Below are positions 1 through 8,553 of a stretch of DNA of 64,000 bases, in pieces (the stretch's first letter is position 1; each line of letters starts with the position of its first letter). This DNA comes from Pectobacterium polaris. Its GTDB lineage: Bacteria; Pseudomonadota; Gammaproteobacteria; Enterobacterales; Enterobacteriaceae. The notes below the pieces were generated by a model. It was not told the DNA's origin and did no database searches. It saw nothing but the letters and a program-made list of their open reading frames with translations. The DNA lies in NCBI RefSeq assembly GCF_002307355.1, contig NZ_CP017481.1, forward strand, positions 1,984,001-2,048,000, in the 5' to 3' direction. The position numbers and the translations under genes were made by a program.

Positions 1-2
1 AT

Positions 3-977
3 CTGGTGGTGGCGAAATCCCGTCTGGCGGCGCTGATGAACCTGCCGCCGTCGAGCAAATACGATGTCGTCGTGCCGAGCGAAAGCAGTTTGGTCGCACC
101 GAAGATGGCCTACTCGCTCGACGATCTGGAAAACTTCTCGATGGTTAAACGTCCAGAAGTGCGCGAAGAGAGCTATCTGGCACGCAATAGCGTACTGGAA
201 ACCCGGAAATCACTGCTGCGTCTGCTACCGGGCGTGTCGCTGTTTGCCGGTATCAACGGCGACAGCAACAGCTATCTGGTCAATCACCAGTGGGCGAACG
301 CGGGCGTTCAGGTCAGCGGCAACCTGCTGAACGTGCTGTCGTGGTCATCGGTGAAACGCGCCGGACAGGCGAATGAAGATCTGGCGGAAGTTCGTCGTCA
401 GGCGCTGCGCATGGCGGTGCTGACGCAGGTGAACGTCGCCTGGCAGGAATATCAGCAGAGTACGCAGATGTTTGGCCGCTATCAGGAACTTGCGCGGATT
501 CAGCGTGGCATCCTCAACCAGACCACACTTAGCGTACAGCATCGTGCTGAAACGCAGATGGAACAGGTGCGCGTCAGCACGGAAACCATTCTGACGACCC
601 GCGCGCGCGACCGCAGCTTTGCCGATGTACAGAACGCGCTCGGCGCGGTGTATCAGGCTGCCGGGTTGGATGTGCTGCCGGATAACGTGAACGATGTCAG
701 TCTGGCGGCGCTGAGCAGCTCGATTGCTCGCACCACGGGTAACCTTGAGAAAGGTGGCGTTGCGGTACCGCGCTTGTCTCTGGCAACACCGGCTACGCCT
801 GCCACCACGACGGCGTCGGCTAAAACAGTCTCTACTCCATCCTCTGCGCCAGTCGCGAAGCCGATTGCCTCGTCGTCGACGACTACATCGTCGGCTAGCG
901 CGGGTAAGCCTTATCGCGTGGTGAACACGGATATGTGGGATAACCTGCAATCCCTACAGGCGGGAGGTTCGCGTTAA
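3..977 (+). CDS. TolC-family outer membrane channel protein, 3' part
   Basis: This reading frame is open to the left edge, so the start and N-terminal part lie outside the window. About 325 residues are visible. They have the helical, Gln/Ala/Arg-rich pattern of the C-terminal half of TolC/outer-membrane efflux proteins (for example LNVLSWSSVKRAGQANED and NVAWQEYQQS), which form the trans-periplasmic channel of type I secretion and efflux systems. The last 70 residues are an unusual Ala/Ser/Thr/Pro-rich low-complexity tail ending in a short ordered segment. Its stop codon overlaps the ATG of the next adaptor gene by one base, so it is translationally coupled to the adaptor operon. Family assignment is from sequence pattern and neighbours; the substrate is unknown. 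Confidence 0.75.
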   Translation: MVVAKSRLAALMNLPPSSKYDVVVPSESSLVAPKMAYSLDDLENFSMVKRPEVREESYLARNSVLETRKSLLRLLPGVSLFAGINGDSNSYLVNHQWANAGVQVSGNLLNVLSWSSVKRAGQANEDLAEVRRQALRMAVLTQVNVAWQEYQQSTQMFGRYQELARIQRGILNQTTLSVQHRAETQMEQVRVSTETILTTRARDRSFADVQNALGAVYQAAGLDVLPDNVNDVSLAALSSSIARTTGNLEKGGVAVPRLSLATPATPATTTASAKTVSTPSSAPVAKPIASSSTTTSSASAGKPYRVVNTDMWDNLQSLQAGGSR

Positions 978-1732
978 TGGCTTTCGGCATGATGCGTCCG
1001 CTATTGCTGGTCAGTGCGTTAGGTCTGCCCCTGTTGGGGCAGGCTGCGACGACGGGAGACATTCGCGTACAGCTTAGCGCGCAGCGCTATACCGTGTTAT
1101 CCAGCGAAATTGCCGGAAAAGTGACGGATATTGCGGTGAAAGAGGGCGAACACTTCAAACAGGGCGATACGCTGGTGACGTTTGACTGCACCGTGCTGCG
1201 CGAAAAGCTGAACTACTCAAACGCCGCAGAGAATGCCGCACGTAAGAAACTGGCGATTGCCGATCGACTGGATAAGCTCAATTCGATCAGCCTGTCGGAT
1301 GTCGATCAGGCGCGATCGTCGGTGTCGATGGCGCAGGCCGAAAGCGGCGTCAATCGCGCCATGCTGCAACGCTGTATGATTAAAGCGCCGTTCTCCGGTC
1401 GCGTAACGGAAACCAAAGTGAAACGTTGGGAATCCGTGCCGGAAGGCAAAGAGCTGTTAGCGATTTATGATGACAGCGCGTTCGAGCTGGAAATGATCGT
1501 GCCGTCGCGCTGGCTGGTGTGGCTAAAACAGGGCAGCGCCTTTCAGGTCGTGCTGGATGAAACCGGTCTGAGCTATCCGGCGGAAATCAGCCGCCTTTCT
1601 TCGGCGATCGATCCGGTTAGTCAGTCGGTAAAAGTCTTTGGCCGCATTACCCAGTCTACCGCTGGATTGCTGCCGGGCATGAGCGGCGTGGCACAAATCG
1701 TACCGCCTGATGCGGGTAGCGTATCGCCATGA
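977..1732 (+). CDS. HlyD-family periplasmic adaptor (small)
   Basis: The 251-residue product has an N-terminal signal peptide (to about residue 23, ending GQAA). A split biotinyl-lipoyl-like domain follows (SSEIAGKVTDIAVKEGEHF and, after a short helical hairpin, IKAPFSGRVTETKVKRWE), then a beta-barrel domain ending near PGMSGVAQI. This is the layout of a minimal membrane-fusion protein that links an inner membrane component to a TolC-like channel. It overlaps the preceding TolC-like gene by 1 base and the next gene by 4 bases (ATGA), so one operon is very likely. The helical hairpin is short compared with classical HlyD. Substrate unknown. Confidence 0.82.
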   Translation: MAFGMMRPLLLVSALGLPLLGQAATTGDIRVQLSAQRYTVLSSEIAGKVTDIAVKEGEHFKQGDTLVTFDCTVLREKLNYSNAAENAARKKLAIADRLDKLNSISLSDVDQARSSVSMAQAESGVNRAMLQRCMIKAPFSGRVTETKVKRWESVPEGKELLAIYDDSAFELEMIVPSRWLVWLKQGSAFQVVLDETGLSYPAEISRLSSAIDPVSQSVKVFGRITQSTAGLLPGMSGVAQIVPPDAGSVSP

Positions 1733-3084
1733 TCGAACGGAACACGACGGCAGCACAAACGGAGCAGGATACCCGGCTGGCTTTGCTGGCCGAACTGTTG
1801 CAGCTGCAAAGCCGTGCCAGAGCGCGTGAAACGCTGGAGGAGCTGGCGTTTTTTATCGTCAACGAGACGCACAATTTAGTGAAGTATCGGCAGGCGCTGC
1901 TGTGGGACTGCGATAAACAGCGCTTGCAGGCGGCTTCCGGGCTGGCCTCGCTCGATCACAACGCGCCGTTTTGTACCGAATTTAGCCGCCTGTGCCGCCA
2001 GTGGCAGGAAGAAGGGCGTCAAACGCAGGCGCTGCAATGCCGCGAGCTGCCTGACGATGACCAGATTTTGTGGCAGGAGCATCTGCCAGAATTTTTACTC
2101 TGGCTACCGCTGCGTTTACCGCAGGGCGATACGCCACTGGTGTTGGTGCTAGCGCGGGACAGCGCGTGGCTGCCGGCCGAGATCGTGCTGCTGGAAAAAC
2201 TGGCGGATGCCTACGCACACGCCTGGTCGAGCCTGTGCAAGGTACGCCGTCGCCCGTCGAAAACGCCGCCTGCCAGACGCCGTTTGATCGTTGCTGCGAT
2301 CGTGGCGCTGGTGCTGATCTTGTTGATCCCGGTTCGCCAGTCGGTGCTAGCGCCGGCAGAGATTGTTGCCCATCGTCCGGTGATGGTGCGCGCCCCTGTG
2401 GCGGGCGTGGTGGATGACATACTGGTTCGCCCTAATCAGACTGTCAGCGCTAATCAACCGCTGGTGCGACTGGACGTGCGCGAATTGGAAAATCGCTTGG
2501 AATCGGCCCGACAGGCTTTTGCCACCGCCGATGCGCAGTATCGTCAGGCACAGCAGCAGGCGCTGTTCGATGCTAACAGCAAAGCCAGTCTGGCCGTGCT
2601 GCAAAGCCGTCGCGAACAGGCGCAGAGCGACATGGATTTTCTGCAACGCCAGCAGGAACGCATGCAGCTTGTTTCCCCGCGTGACGGCGTGGCGATTTTT
2701 GACGACAGCAGTGACTGGATTGGGCGCTCGGTGGCGGTGGGGGAACGCATCATGATGATCGCCGATCCGCACGATGTTGAGCTGGAGATCCAGTTGCCTG
2801 CGGCGGATGCGATTGCGCTGGAAAACGGTGCAGATGTACGCCTGTTCCTCAACGTTGCACCGAATTCGGCACAGGAAGCGCGGCTTGAACAGATTGGCTA
2901 TCGCGCCGCGCCGACGCCGGATAATGTGATGGCCTATCGGCTACGAGCCCGCTTTACGCAGGATGACCCGCAGCTGCGCGTGGGTCTGAAGGGGACAGCC
3001 AAATTGTACGGTAAACGCACGGTGCTGTTCGTTTACCTGCTGCGTAAACCGCTGGCCTCCTTGCGCGTCTGGCTGGGTGTCTAA
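1729..3084 (+). CDS. membrane-anchored HlyD-like adaptor with GAF-like N-terminal domain
   Basis: The 451-residue protein starts at an ATGA overlap. Residues 1 to about 170 resemble a GAF-type sensory fold (ALLAELLQLQSRARARETLEELAFFIVNE, then a hydrophobic strand near LPLRLPQGDTPLVLVLARD). A basic linker and a single membrane helix follow at about 184-205. The periplasmic part has a lipoyl-like half-motif (VRAPVAGVVDDILVRPNQTV), a coiled-coil hairpin rich in Gln/Arg (about 240-300), the second half-motif (LVSPRDGVAIFDDSSDW) and a beta domain. The product would therefore span the inner membrane with a cytoplasmic GAF-like domain. It lies between a small adaptor and an M50-like membrane protein. 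The GAF call is by pattern only. Confidence 0.75.
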   Translation: MIERNTTAAQTEQDTRLALLAELLQLQSRARARETLEELAFFIVNETHNLVKYRQALLWDCDKQRLQAASGLASLDHNAPFCTEFSRLCRQWQEEGRQTQALQCRELPDDDQILWQEHLPEFLLWLPLRLPQGDTPLVLVLARDSAWLPAEIVLLEKLADAYAHAWSSLCKVRRRPSKTPPARRRLIVAAIVALVLILLIPVRQSVLAPAEIVAHRPVMVRAPVAGVVDDILVRPNQTVSANQPLVRLDVRELENRLESARQAFATADAQYRQAQQQALFDANSKASLAVLQSRREQAQSDMDFLQRQQERMQLVSPRDGVAIFDDSSDWIGRSVAVGERIMMIADPHDVELEIQLPAADAIALENGADVRLFLNVAPNSAQEARLEQIGYRAAPTPDNVMAYRLRARFTQDDPQLRVGLKGTAKLYGKRTVLFVYLLRKPLASLRVWLGV

Positions 3085-3086
3085 CG

Positions 3087-5216
3087 ATGGCCGGAGGCGC
3101 AACGCCAGCGGCCGGGCTTAGCCCGCTGCGCGATGAACTGATCCTGCATGCCGGACCAGCTAACCGCGACGGATCGCCCAGTTGGACGCTAGAAGATCCG
3201 CTGCGCGGTCTCTATTTTCGTATCGGCTGGGCAGAAATGGCGATGCTATCGCGCTGGTCGATGGGGAACGCCGCGCAGATCGTGGCTGAGGTTAACCAGA
3301 TTTCTGCGCTGACGCTCGATGACAGCGATGTGCAGTACTTCAACCGCTTCTTGCAGGCCAACAGCCTGACGCGCGTTTCCGGCGATGACGCGCTGGCACA
3401 GTTTTCTCGTCAGGTGGAACAGTCACGCGTTTCGATTTGGCGCAAATTGCTGAAGAACTATTTGTTTTTTCGCATCCCCTTATGGCACCCCGATCGCTTT
3501 CTGGGCGCGACCCTGCCGTGGGTAGAACCGTTTTTCAGCCGGACTTTCCTCAAACTGACGCTGCTGGTGGCCGTGCTGGGGCTCTTCCTCGCCGGACGCC
3601 AGTGGGAAACCTTCAAGCATACGTTCCTGCACTTCTTCACGCTGGAGGGCGCGGCGCTGGCGGGGCTGACGCTGTGCTTTACCAAAATTCTGCATGAGTT
3701 CGGCCACGCCTACACCTGCAAGCGTTTTGGTGCGCGGGTTGCCACCATGGGCGTCGCCTTTCTGGTGATGATGCCGGTGCTGTACACCGATACGTCCGGC
3801 TCGTGGAAACTCACCCGCCGTCGGCAGAGGATGGCGATTGGCGCAGCGGGCATGATGACCGAACTGGTACTGGCGGCGTGGGCGACGCTGGCGTGGAGCT
3901 TCTTGCCGGACGGCATGCTGCGCAGCGCTGCGTTTATGCTGGCGACGACGACCTGGATCATGACGCTGGCGATTAACCTCAGCCCGCTGATGCGCTTCGA
4001 TGGCTATTTCCTGCTGTCCGATGGGTTACAGATGCCGAACCTGCAAAACCGGGGCTTCGCTATCGGCCGCTGGCAGATGCGGGAATGGCTGTTCGGCTTG
4101 GGGGATGCGCCACCGGAGCATTTTCCGCGCTGGCTGCAACGCACGCTGGTCGGCTATGCCTTCGCGGTGTGGATATACCGTTTCTTCCTGTTTACCGGTA
4201 TCGCGATTCTGGTTTACCACATGACGTTCAAACTGCTGGGGATGCTGCTTTTTGCGATTGAAATCGGCTACTTCGTGGTGATGCCTGTAGTAAATGAAGT
4301 GCGCGAATGGAGTAAACGCCGTAAGGATTACCGTATGAACCGTAATATGACGACAACGCTGGCCGTGAGCGCCGTGGTTCTGCTCTTGCTGATGATTCCC
4401 TGGCAGCGTGGTGTGTATGCACCGGCGCTGCTGCGGGCGGAACAGCAAAGCAGCCTGTATATGCCCGTGCCCGCGATGATTCAGCGCATTGACGTGAAGG
4501 TCGGCCAGCCTGTGCAAGCGGGACAAACGCTGTTTACGCTGTCGTCTGACGCGCTGACGCACGAACGGCAACAGCTGGAGCGACAAATCGCTACGCTGAA
4601 CTGGCAAAGCACCTTTCAGGTATTCAACAAGGAAGCGGCTGGCGATCACCAGCGGGTGAAACAGGAGCATGAAGCGGCGCTGCAAAAGTTACAGGTCTTG
4701 CAGCGTCAGTCCGAACAGCTGACGGTGCGTGCACCGATAGACGGCGTGGTGGCAGACATGACTACGCCGCTGGAAACCGGCGAGTGGCTGGGACAGGGCG
4801 AATGGCTGGCTGTCGTCACCAAGCCAACCGGCGGACTGGTGGAAGCGTTCGTATCGGAAAAAGACTGGCAGCGGCTTCGCACGGGGGCAAAGGGGACGTT
4901 TTATTTACAGGATGTGAGCCGCTCGTCGTTGCCGCTCACCATTGTGGAGATTGCCAGCACGGCAACCCGCGATCTAAACGCTGCGCCGGAATTGGCATCA
5001 ATTTATGGCGGCGATATTGCCACGCTGAGCGATGCACAGCGCAAGCTGCATCCTGAACAGGCCGTTTATCGCGTGCTGCTCAGTCTGCCTGACGATTATC
5101 GTGCTCAGCCGCAGGTGCTGCGCGGCACGGTAGTGATGGACGGTGAGGCGCAAAGCCTATTGATTCGCGGCTGGAAAGTGGTGTCCGCCGTACTGATTCG
5201 CGAGCTGTCATTCTGA
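3087..5216 (+). CDS. M50-type membrane metallopeptidase fused to HlyD-like adaptor domain
   Basis: The 709-residue membrane protein begins 2 bases after the previous stop. Residues about 33-95 (EDPLRGLYFRIGWAEMAML, then a helical segment) look like a PqqD-like or winged-helix domain. A multi-helix membrane region follows, with the site-2 protease signature HEFGH at residues 203-207 and a second conserved site LSPLMRFDGYF with Asp305, so both zinc-ligand motifs of the M50 family appear intact. After the last membrane helices (about 420-440) comes a periplasmic adaptor half with split lipoyl motifs (MPVPAMIQRIDVKVGQPVQ and VRAPIDGVVADMTTPLE) around a coiled coil. Similar M50/HlyD fusions occur next to TolC and HlyD genes in other bacteria, but their function is not established to my knowledge. 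It ends the visible operon. Confidence 0.82.
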   Translation: MAGGATPAAGLSPLRDELILHAGPANRDGSPSWTLEDPLRGLYFRIGWAEMAMLSRWSMGNAAQIVAEVNQISALTLDDSDVQYFNRFLQANSLTRVSGDDALAQFSRQVEQSRVSIWRKLLKNYLFFRIPLWHPDRFLGATLPWVEPFFSRTFLKLTLLVAVLGLFLAGRQWETFKHTFLHFFTLEGAALAGLTLCFTKILHEFGHAYTCKRFGARVATMGVAFLVMMPVLYTDTSGSWKLTRRRQRMAIGAAGMMTELVLAAWATLAWSFLPDGMLRSAAFMLATTTWIMTLAINLSPLMRFDGYFLLSDGLQMPNLQNRGFAIGRWQMREWLFGLGDAPPEHFPRWLQRTLVGYAFAVWIYRFFLFTGIAILVYHMTFKLLGMLLFAIEIGYFVVMPVVNEVREWSKRRKDYRMNRNMTTTLAVSAVVLLLLMIPWQRGVYAPALLRAEQQSSLYMPVPAMIQRIDVKVGQPVQAGQTLFTLSSDALTHERQQLERQIATLNWQSTFQVFNKEAAGDHQRVKQEHEAALQKLQVLQRQSEQLTVRAPIDGVVADMTTPLETGEWLGQGEWLAVVTKPTGGLVEAFVSEKDWQRLRTGAKGTFYLQDVSRSSLPLTIVEIASTATRDLNAAPELASIYGGDIATLSDAQRKLHPEQAVYRVLLSLPDDYRAQPQVLRGTVVMDGEAQSLLIRGWKVVSAVLIRELSF

Positions 5217-5340
5217 TCAGTTTTGATTTCTGCGATGTCGATCCTGACTTTCTTCCCGCTATTGCCAGATTCTTGTTTGTGCTGGCAGTGGCGTGAAGGA
5301 GGGCGCTTATCTCTCTCGATTATGCTGTTCCCATCACGGC

Positions 5341-5466
<126 letters not shown>

Positions 5467-5526
5467 CTATTTAAAATAGCGGGAATTTTTTTTGATATCT
5501 CAGGCTACACCCAATGCTGGATATTA

Positions 5527-5580
5527 GGGGAAGCACGGTGATGAGGTTCCCGCAGGGACACCTCGCACCGTGGTAGCCCC
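5527..5580. other. long imperfect hairpin between the M50 gene and rhiE
   Basis: A GC-rich dyad: GGGG...CACGGTG..GAGGT.CCC pairs around a GCA loop with GGG.CACCTC.CACCGTG...CCCC. A smaller dyad, GTAGTGG-CCATCA-CCACTG, follows at about 5601-5622. Together with the ERIC element these explain most of the 449-base gap between 5216 and 5666. There is no T-run directly after the stem, so it is not a clear terminator. It may be another dispersed intergenic repeat or a structured leader of rhiE. Confidence 0.55.
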
Positions 5581-5665
5581 GAGTATCTCGATATTGAAGC
5601 GGTAGTGGCCATCACCACTGTGATGAAAATTCTCGTTTAACCGACTGAACACAAGAGGGCTGACT

Positions 5666-7408
5666 GTGATGCGATCTGTCTTGTTGTTGGTAGGGGCCAT
5701 GCTGGCTCCCTATAGCTATAGCGCGCAGAATAATGCGGTGTCGCTATCCGTTTCTGGTTTGAATACCGTTCTGGATAATGGCTTGCTAAAAGTCGCGTTC
5801 GGGGAGGACGGCAGCGCGACGAGCATGGTGACGGGAGGCAAGAATATCGTCACCAACCTGTCCGGCGCAGCGCGCGATCCGAGTAAAACGCGTAGCGCTT
5901 ATCTCGATTACTATATTAATAATGACCGTATTAACGATGCTCATGCTAAAGGCGTCAAAGATTTTGTCCCCGAGCGGGTAGAGGTGCTGCGCAATGATCG
6001 TGATATGGCGCATGTCGCCTATATCGACGATCGGGACGGGCTGTTACGGCTTGAATATCACCTGATTATGCGGCGCGGCGTTAGCGGGATTTATAGCTAT
6101 GTCGTCGCTGAGAATAGCGGAAATCAGGACGTTAAAGTCAGCGAACTGCGTAACGTCTATCGCTTCGATCCTGTCCGATTAGACCATCTCTACAATGGCG
6201 ATCGTCAGGGTAAACCGCTGCTCTACAGCCAGCTTGAAGCGTCGCCGAAGGTGCAGGATGAAACCTGGCGACTGCCGGATGGCAGCATTTATTCCAAATA
6301 TGACTTTGCCGGTTATATGCGTGCCGCGCCTTTCTGGGGCGTTTTCGGTAATGGCGTGGGCGCGTGGCTGATTCATGGCAATCGAGAGTATTTCTCCGGC
6401 GATGCGCTCAAGCAGGATTTGCTGGTGCATCAGGATGCGATCATCCTGAACTACATGACGGGCTCGCACTTTGGCACGCCGGATATGGTGGCCCCACCGG
6501 GCTGGAAAAAATTCTACGGTCCGTGGCTGCTGTATATCAATCAGGGCGATACCGGACACATGCTGGCGGATGCTCAGCGTCAGGCGCTGACGGAAACTGT
6601 CAGTTGGCCGTACAACTGGGTGGGCGATTCCCGCTATGCGCGCGATCGCACGCAGGTGAGCGGACGCGTTGCCAGCCAGCAGCCGGTGACCATTGTGCTT
6701 TCGTCATCGCTGGATGAACCGTTTGATGTGCAAACCCGTGGCTATTCGTATCAGGCAACCACGGACATGGGGAATTTTGCCATTCCCCATGTCCGTCCGG
6801 GCAATTACCATCTGGCGGTATACGCCAACAGTGGTACGCAGCCAGGGATATTGGCAGAACAAACGCTGTCCGTTTCTGGTAATAAGCAAGTGCTGCCTGT
6901 GATAACGCTGCCCAAAGCTGAATCGGTTGTTTGGGCTATTGGACAGGCCAATCGGCAGGCGAGTGAATTCCGCTTTGGCAATGAAGCCCGCAATACCCGC
7001 TGGCAGCATGAGGTTCCGGCAAATCTGACGTTCGATATTGGCCGTAGCGACTATCGGCGTGACTGGTATTACGCGCAGACCAAACCGGGAAAATGGGACA
7101 TCCGTTTTGCCCTGCAACCTGAGAAGAAAACCTATTTCCTGAACATCGCACTGGCAGCAGCGAGCAACAGCGGTATGAGTGAACCGACCATGCCACAGCT
7201 GGCGGTAGCGGTAAACGGCAGCACGCTGGAAACGCTGACTTACGAAAACGACAAAACTATTTATCGCGGTGCGCTACAGAGCGGTCGCTATCACATTGCC
7301 CGTATCCCTGTGTCATCCCGCTTTCTGAAAAACGGCAACAATACGATCACGCTACAATTAAAAGGCGGCAGCGTGATGTATGACGTGGTGACATTAAGCG
7401 AGGAATAA
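5666..7408 (+). CDS. rhiE: rhamnogalacturonate lyase, PL4 family
   Basis: The 580-residue protein has a signal peptide (MMRSVLLLVGAMLAPYSYSA). The N-terminal beta-sandwich region (LDNGLLKVAFGEDGSATSMV, SAYLDYYINN) is typical of polysaccharide lyase family 4. It is followed by an FnIII-like segment (GRVASQQPVTIVLSSS) and a C-terminal carbohydrate-binding-like beta domain (FDIGRSDYRRDWYYAQTKPG). PL4 enzymes cleave the rhamnose-galacturonate backbone of pectin rhamnogalacturonan I by beta-elimination. In Dickeya the homologue RhiE is exported by the Out type II secretion system (family knowledge). The gene stands alone on the plus strand and has no KdgR-like box that I could see in its leader. 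Confidence 0.9.
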   Translation: MMRSVLLLVGAMLAPYSYSAQNNAVSLSVSGLNTVLDNGLLKVAFGEDGSATSMVTGGKNIVTNLSGAARDPSKTRSAYLDYYINNDRINDAHAKGVKDFVPERVEVLRNDRDMAHVAYIDDRDGLLRLEYHLIMRRGVSGIYSYVVAENSGNQDVKVSELRNVYRFDPVRLDHLYNGDRQGKPLLYSQLEASPKVQDETWRLPDGSIYSKYDFAGYMRAAPFWGVFGNGVGAWLIHGNREYFSGDALKQDLLVHQDAIILNYMTGSHFGTPDMVAPPGWKKFYGPWLLYINQGDTGHMLADAQRQALTETVSWPYNWVGDSRYARDRTQVSGRVASQQPVTIVLSSSLDEPFDVQTRGYSYQATTDMGNFAIPHVRPGNYHLAVYANSGTQPGILAEQTLSVSGNKQVLPVITLPKAESVVWAIGQANRQASEFRFGNEARNTRWQHEVPANLTFDIGRSDYRRDWYYAQTKPGKWDIRFALQPEKKTYFLNIALAAASNSGMSEPTMPQLAVAVNGSTLETLTYENDKTIYRGALQSGRYHIARIPVSSRFLKNGNNTITLQLKGGSVMYDVVTLSEE

Positions 7409-7447
7409 ATCCCGTTTAACAAGGTGAAGCGCTGGATTTCGCAGAGC

Positions 7448-7468
7448 CGTGGGCAGGGATAGCCCACG
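7448..7468. terminator. inverted repeat between rhiE and the rpn gene
   Basis: The stem CGTGGGC / GCCCACG with a 7-base loop lies between the convergent genes. The sequence after it on the plus strand is A-rich rather than T-rich, so any terminator role is weak. Shown mainly as the only structure in this short gap. Confidence 0.4.
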
Positions 7469-7476
7469 ATAAAAAA

Positions 7477-8385
7477 TTATTTCTGCTCGCTGCGGAGCAG
7501 TTGCGCCATCTCTTCATCGGACAGTTGGGTCACACGCTGAACTAATTCCAGTTCCATCTCGTTTTGCAGCAGTTGGCGGGCGATGTTTAGTGCGCTAGAT
7601 TTCATCCCTTCTTGCATACCTTCCTGCATCCCCTGCTCAAATCCCCTTTGATGTAATTGCTGTGCAATGGTCATTGTGTCCTCCTTATGCGTTGACAGGG
7701 GCTCAGCCACTGAATCAATGAACCTGTCTATGTCAGATGTATTACCCACTTTTGCGACGTACAGTAATAACGCGTGCCGCAGTGGTAAAGACAGGTTCCA
7801 GTGTTCAAATAATAGCCCGATGTCGTGTGCCAATTCCAGCATATCCCGTGTTCGAATATGTTTTTGCACGAGCTCCAGCAGTGCGGCACGACGGTGCGTT
7901 TTGATCTCTTCATCTGGGATCACGGTCAGGTCTATCAGCGGAAAGGCATGATGGTAAACCTGTGCTGCCAGCGGTGGATCGGTGAAATGGTCCAGCCACT
8001 GCATACTATACGGATAAGGACTACGTTTGCCGTGATAGAACAGGAGTGGAATAACCACGGGTAACGACTGATGACCTTGTGATAAATGCTGCTGCATTGC
8101 ATCAAGGCAATAGCGTAATAACCGGAAAGCCATGAGCTTGTCGGGGCGGCTTTGATGCTCTATGACGCAATAGATATATCCAGAACCAGAGCGAGTTTGC
8201 AGTGAGTACAGCATGTCTGACAGACGCGAACGTAATGTATTTTCGATAAACGATGCAGATTCCAATTGCAACGTACTGAAATCGCACTGCTGCTGAATAG
8301 CGGGGGGTAAATGGGCCGCAAGAAAGTCTCTGGCGATATCAATATCACTCAAAAACTGTTTGAAGATGGCATCGTGAGGCTGCAT
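7477..8385 (-). CDS. Rpn-family recombination-promoting nuclease / putative transposase
   Basis: I place the start at the ATG at 8385, preceded by AAAGGA, giving 302 residues (MQPHDAIFKQFLSDIDIARD). The longer open frame to 8478 lacks family similarity. The N-terminal domain shows the Rpn pattern: a PD-(D/E)XK-type nuclease core with the IEHQSRPDKLMAFRLLRY block, then PVVIPLLFYHG. Rpn proteins (RpnA-E in E. coli, once called YhgA-like transposases) are DNA endonucleases linked to RecA-independent recombination. The C-terminal part has a short in-frame repeat GMQEGMQEGM before a helical tail. It is convergent with rhiE and separate from the acetate operon. Confidence 0.85.
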   Translation of the reverse strand: MQPHDAIFKQFLSDIDIARDFLAAHLPPAIQQQCDFSTLQLESASFIENTLRSRLSDMLYSLQTRSGSGYIYCVIEHQSRPDKLMAFRLLRYCLDAMQQHLSQGHQSLPVVIPLLFYHGKRSPYPYSMQWLDHFTDPPLAAQVYHHAFPLIDLTVIPDEEIKTHRRAALLELVQKHIRTRDMLELAHDIGLLFEHWNLSLPLRHALLLYVAKVGNTSDIDRFIDSVAEPLSTHKEDTMTIAQQLHQRGFEQGMQEGMQEGMKSSALNIARQLLQNEMELELVQRVTQLSDEEMAQLLRSEQK

Positions 8386-8520
8386 CGCATCCTTTCCCTG
8401 TGATGTGTATGCAGACACCCTAGCGGAACGTTCAGGGAAGAACAGAAGGTCGATAACTATCGTGAAGCCGCCCCGCAAAAATCTTTCAATAGTGCGACGC
8501 GCTGGATTGCAAAGAAGAGC

Positions 8521-8541
8521 TGGCCCGCATTTCGCGGGCCA
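8521..8541 (-). terminator. terminator of the acs-yjcH-actP operon
   Basis: A perfect 8-bp stem TGGCCCGC / GCGGGCCA with a 5-base loop sits 13 bases past the actP stop. On the minus strand it is followed by the T-rich GCTCTTCTTTGC. Consistent with a rho-independent terminator. Confidence 0.65.
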
Positions 8542-8553
8542 GTGGGAGGAATA

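Noticed and set aside
345..950. 201-codon minus-strand frame opposite the TolC-like gene
   Set aside because: Arg-rich antisense shadow without any motif.
4026..4685. 219-codon minus-strand frame inside the M50/HlyD gene
   Set aside because: Antisense shadow; His/Arg/Gln-rich nonsense composition.
5467..5665. KdgR box searched for upstream of rhiE
   Set aside because: The best stretch (GATGAAAATTCTCGTTTAA) fails at too many consensus positions; rhiE in relatives is known to respond to rhamnose regulators instead.
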